DNA of 5,055 nucleotides from Lysobacterales bacterium CG_4_10_14_3_um_filter_64_11 (GTDB lineage: Bacteria > Pseudomonadota > Gammaproteobacteria > Xanthomonadales > Xanthomonadaceae): assembly GCA_002782905.1 (NCBI GenBank), contig PFJA01000011.1, positions 2,433 through 7,487 on the forward strand, given 5' to 3'. Position 1 is the stretch's first letter. The number at the start of each line of letters is the position of its first letter. Position numbers and translations under genes: made by a program. Shown here one piece after another: positions 5,039 to 5,055 of this stretch. The notes under the pieces were generated by a model. That model saw only the letters and a list, made by a program, of their open reading frames with translations, did no database searches and had not been told where the DNA came from.

Positions 5039-5055
5039 TTCCGCACTTCGCGCCG

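Overview
The window holds the end of an MSHA-type type IV pilus operon from a high-GC proteobacterium (by eye about 60% G+C). The most likely source is a gamma- or betaproteobacterium: the gene order N-E-G, the MshA-like pilin and the GGGTTGAGCGCAGCGAAACCC-type intergenic repeats all fit those groups. The sequence alone does not settle the genus. Every supported gene is on the + strand.

Region 1 (1-4027) is a tightly packed operon. It begins inside an mshN-like gene for a TPR protein (only the C-terminal 184 residues are present). Next come mshE, the hexameric pilus-extension ATPase with an N-terminal c-di-GMP-binding MshEN domain, and mshG, the inner-membrane platform protein of the GspF/PilC family. 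Last is a 181-residue polytopic membrane protein that I do not recognise. The junctions are a 4-base ATGA overlap, a 1-base gap and another 4-base ATGA overlap, so translation of all four genes is probably coupled. The unknown gene sits where mshF lies in Vibrio MSHA loci, but it appears to have four membrane segments.

Region 2 (4028-4471) is a 444-base non-coding gap. Its first half is built from a dispersed palindromic repeat. Two direct copies (69 of 72 bases identical, 128 bases apart) are followed by a related inverted copy. The first direct copy includes the last codons and stop of the unknown gene, so the second carries a relic of that gene's 3' end. The second half looks like the pilin control region: CGTT-type boxes at a strict 21-base period, a 7-base inverted repeat, a CATAAT -10-like box, two GC-rich hairpins in the putative leader, and a strong AGGAG ribosome binding site.

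Region 3 (4472-5038) is a complete MshA-like major pilin gene with a class III (type IVa) prepilin leader. Seventeen bases follow with no visible feature.

Together, MshN contributes to assembly, MshE turns ATP hydrolysis and c-di-GMP level into pilus extension through MshG, and the pilin is the polymerised subunit. The pilin appears to have its own promoter, which would allow much higher expression than the machinery. The core system is known. The less-described parts are the unknown membrane protein, the duplication at its 3' end, and the phased boxes ahead of the pilin.
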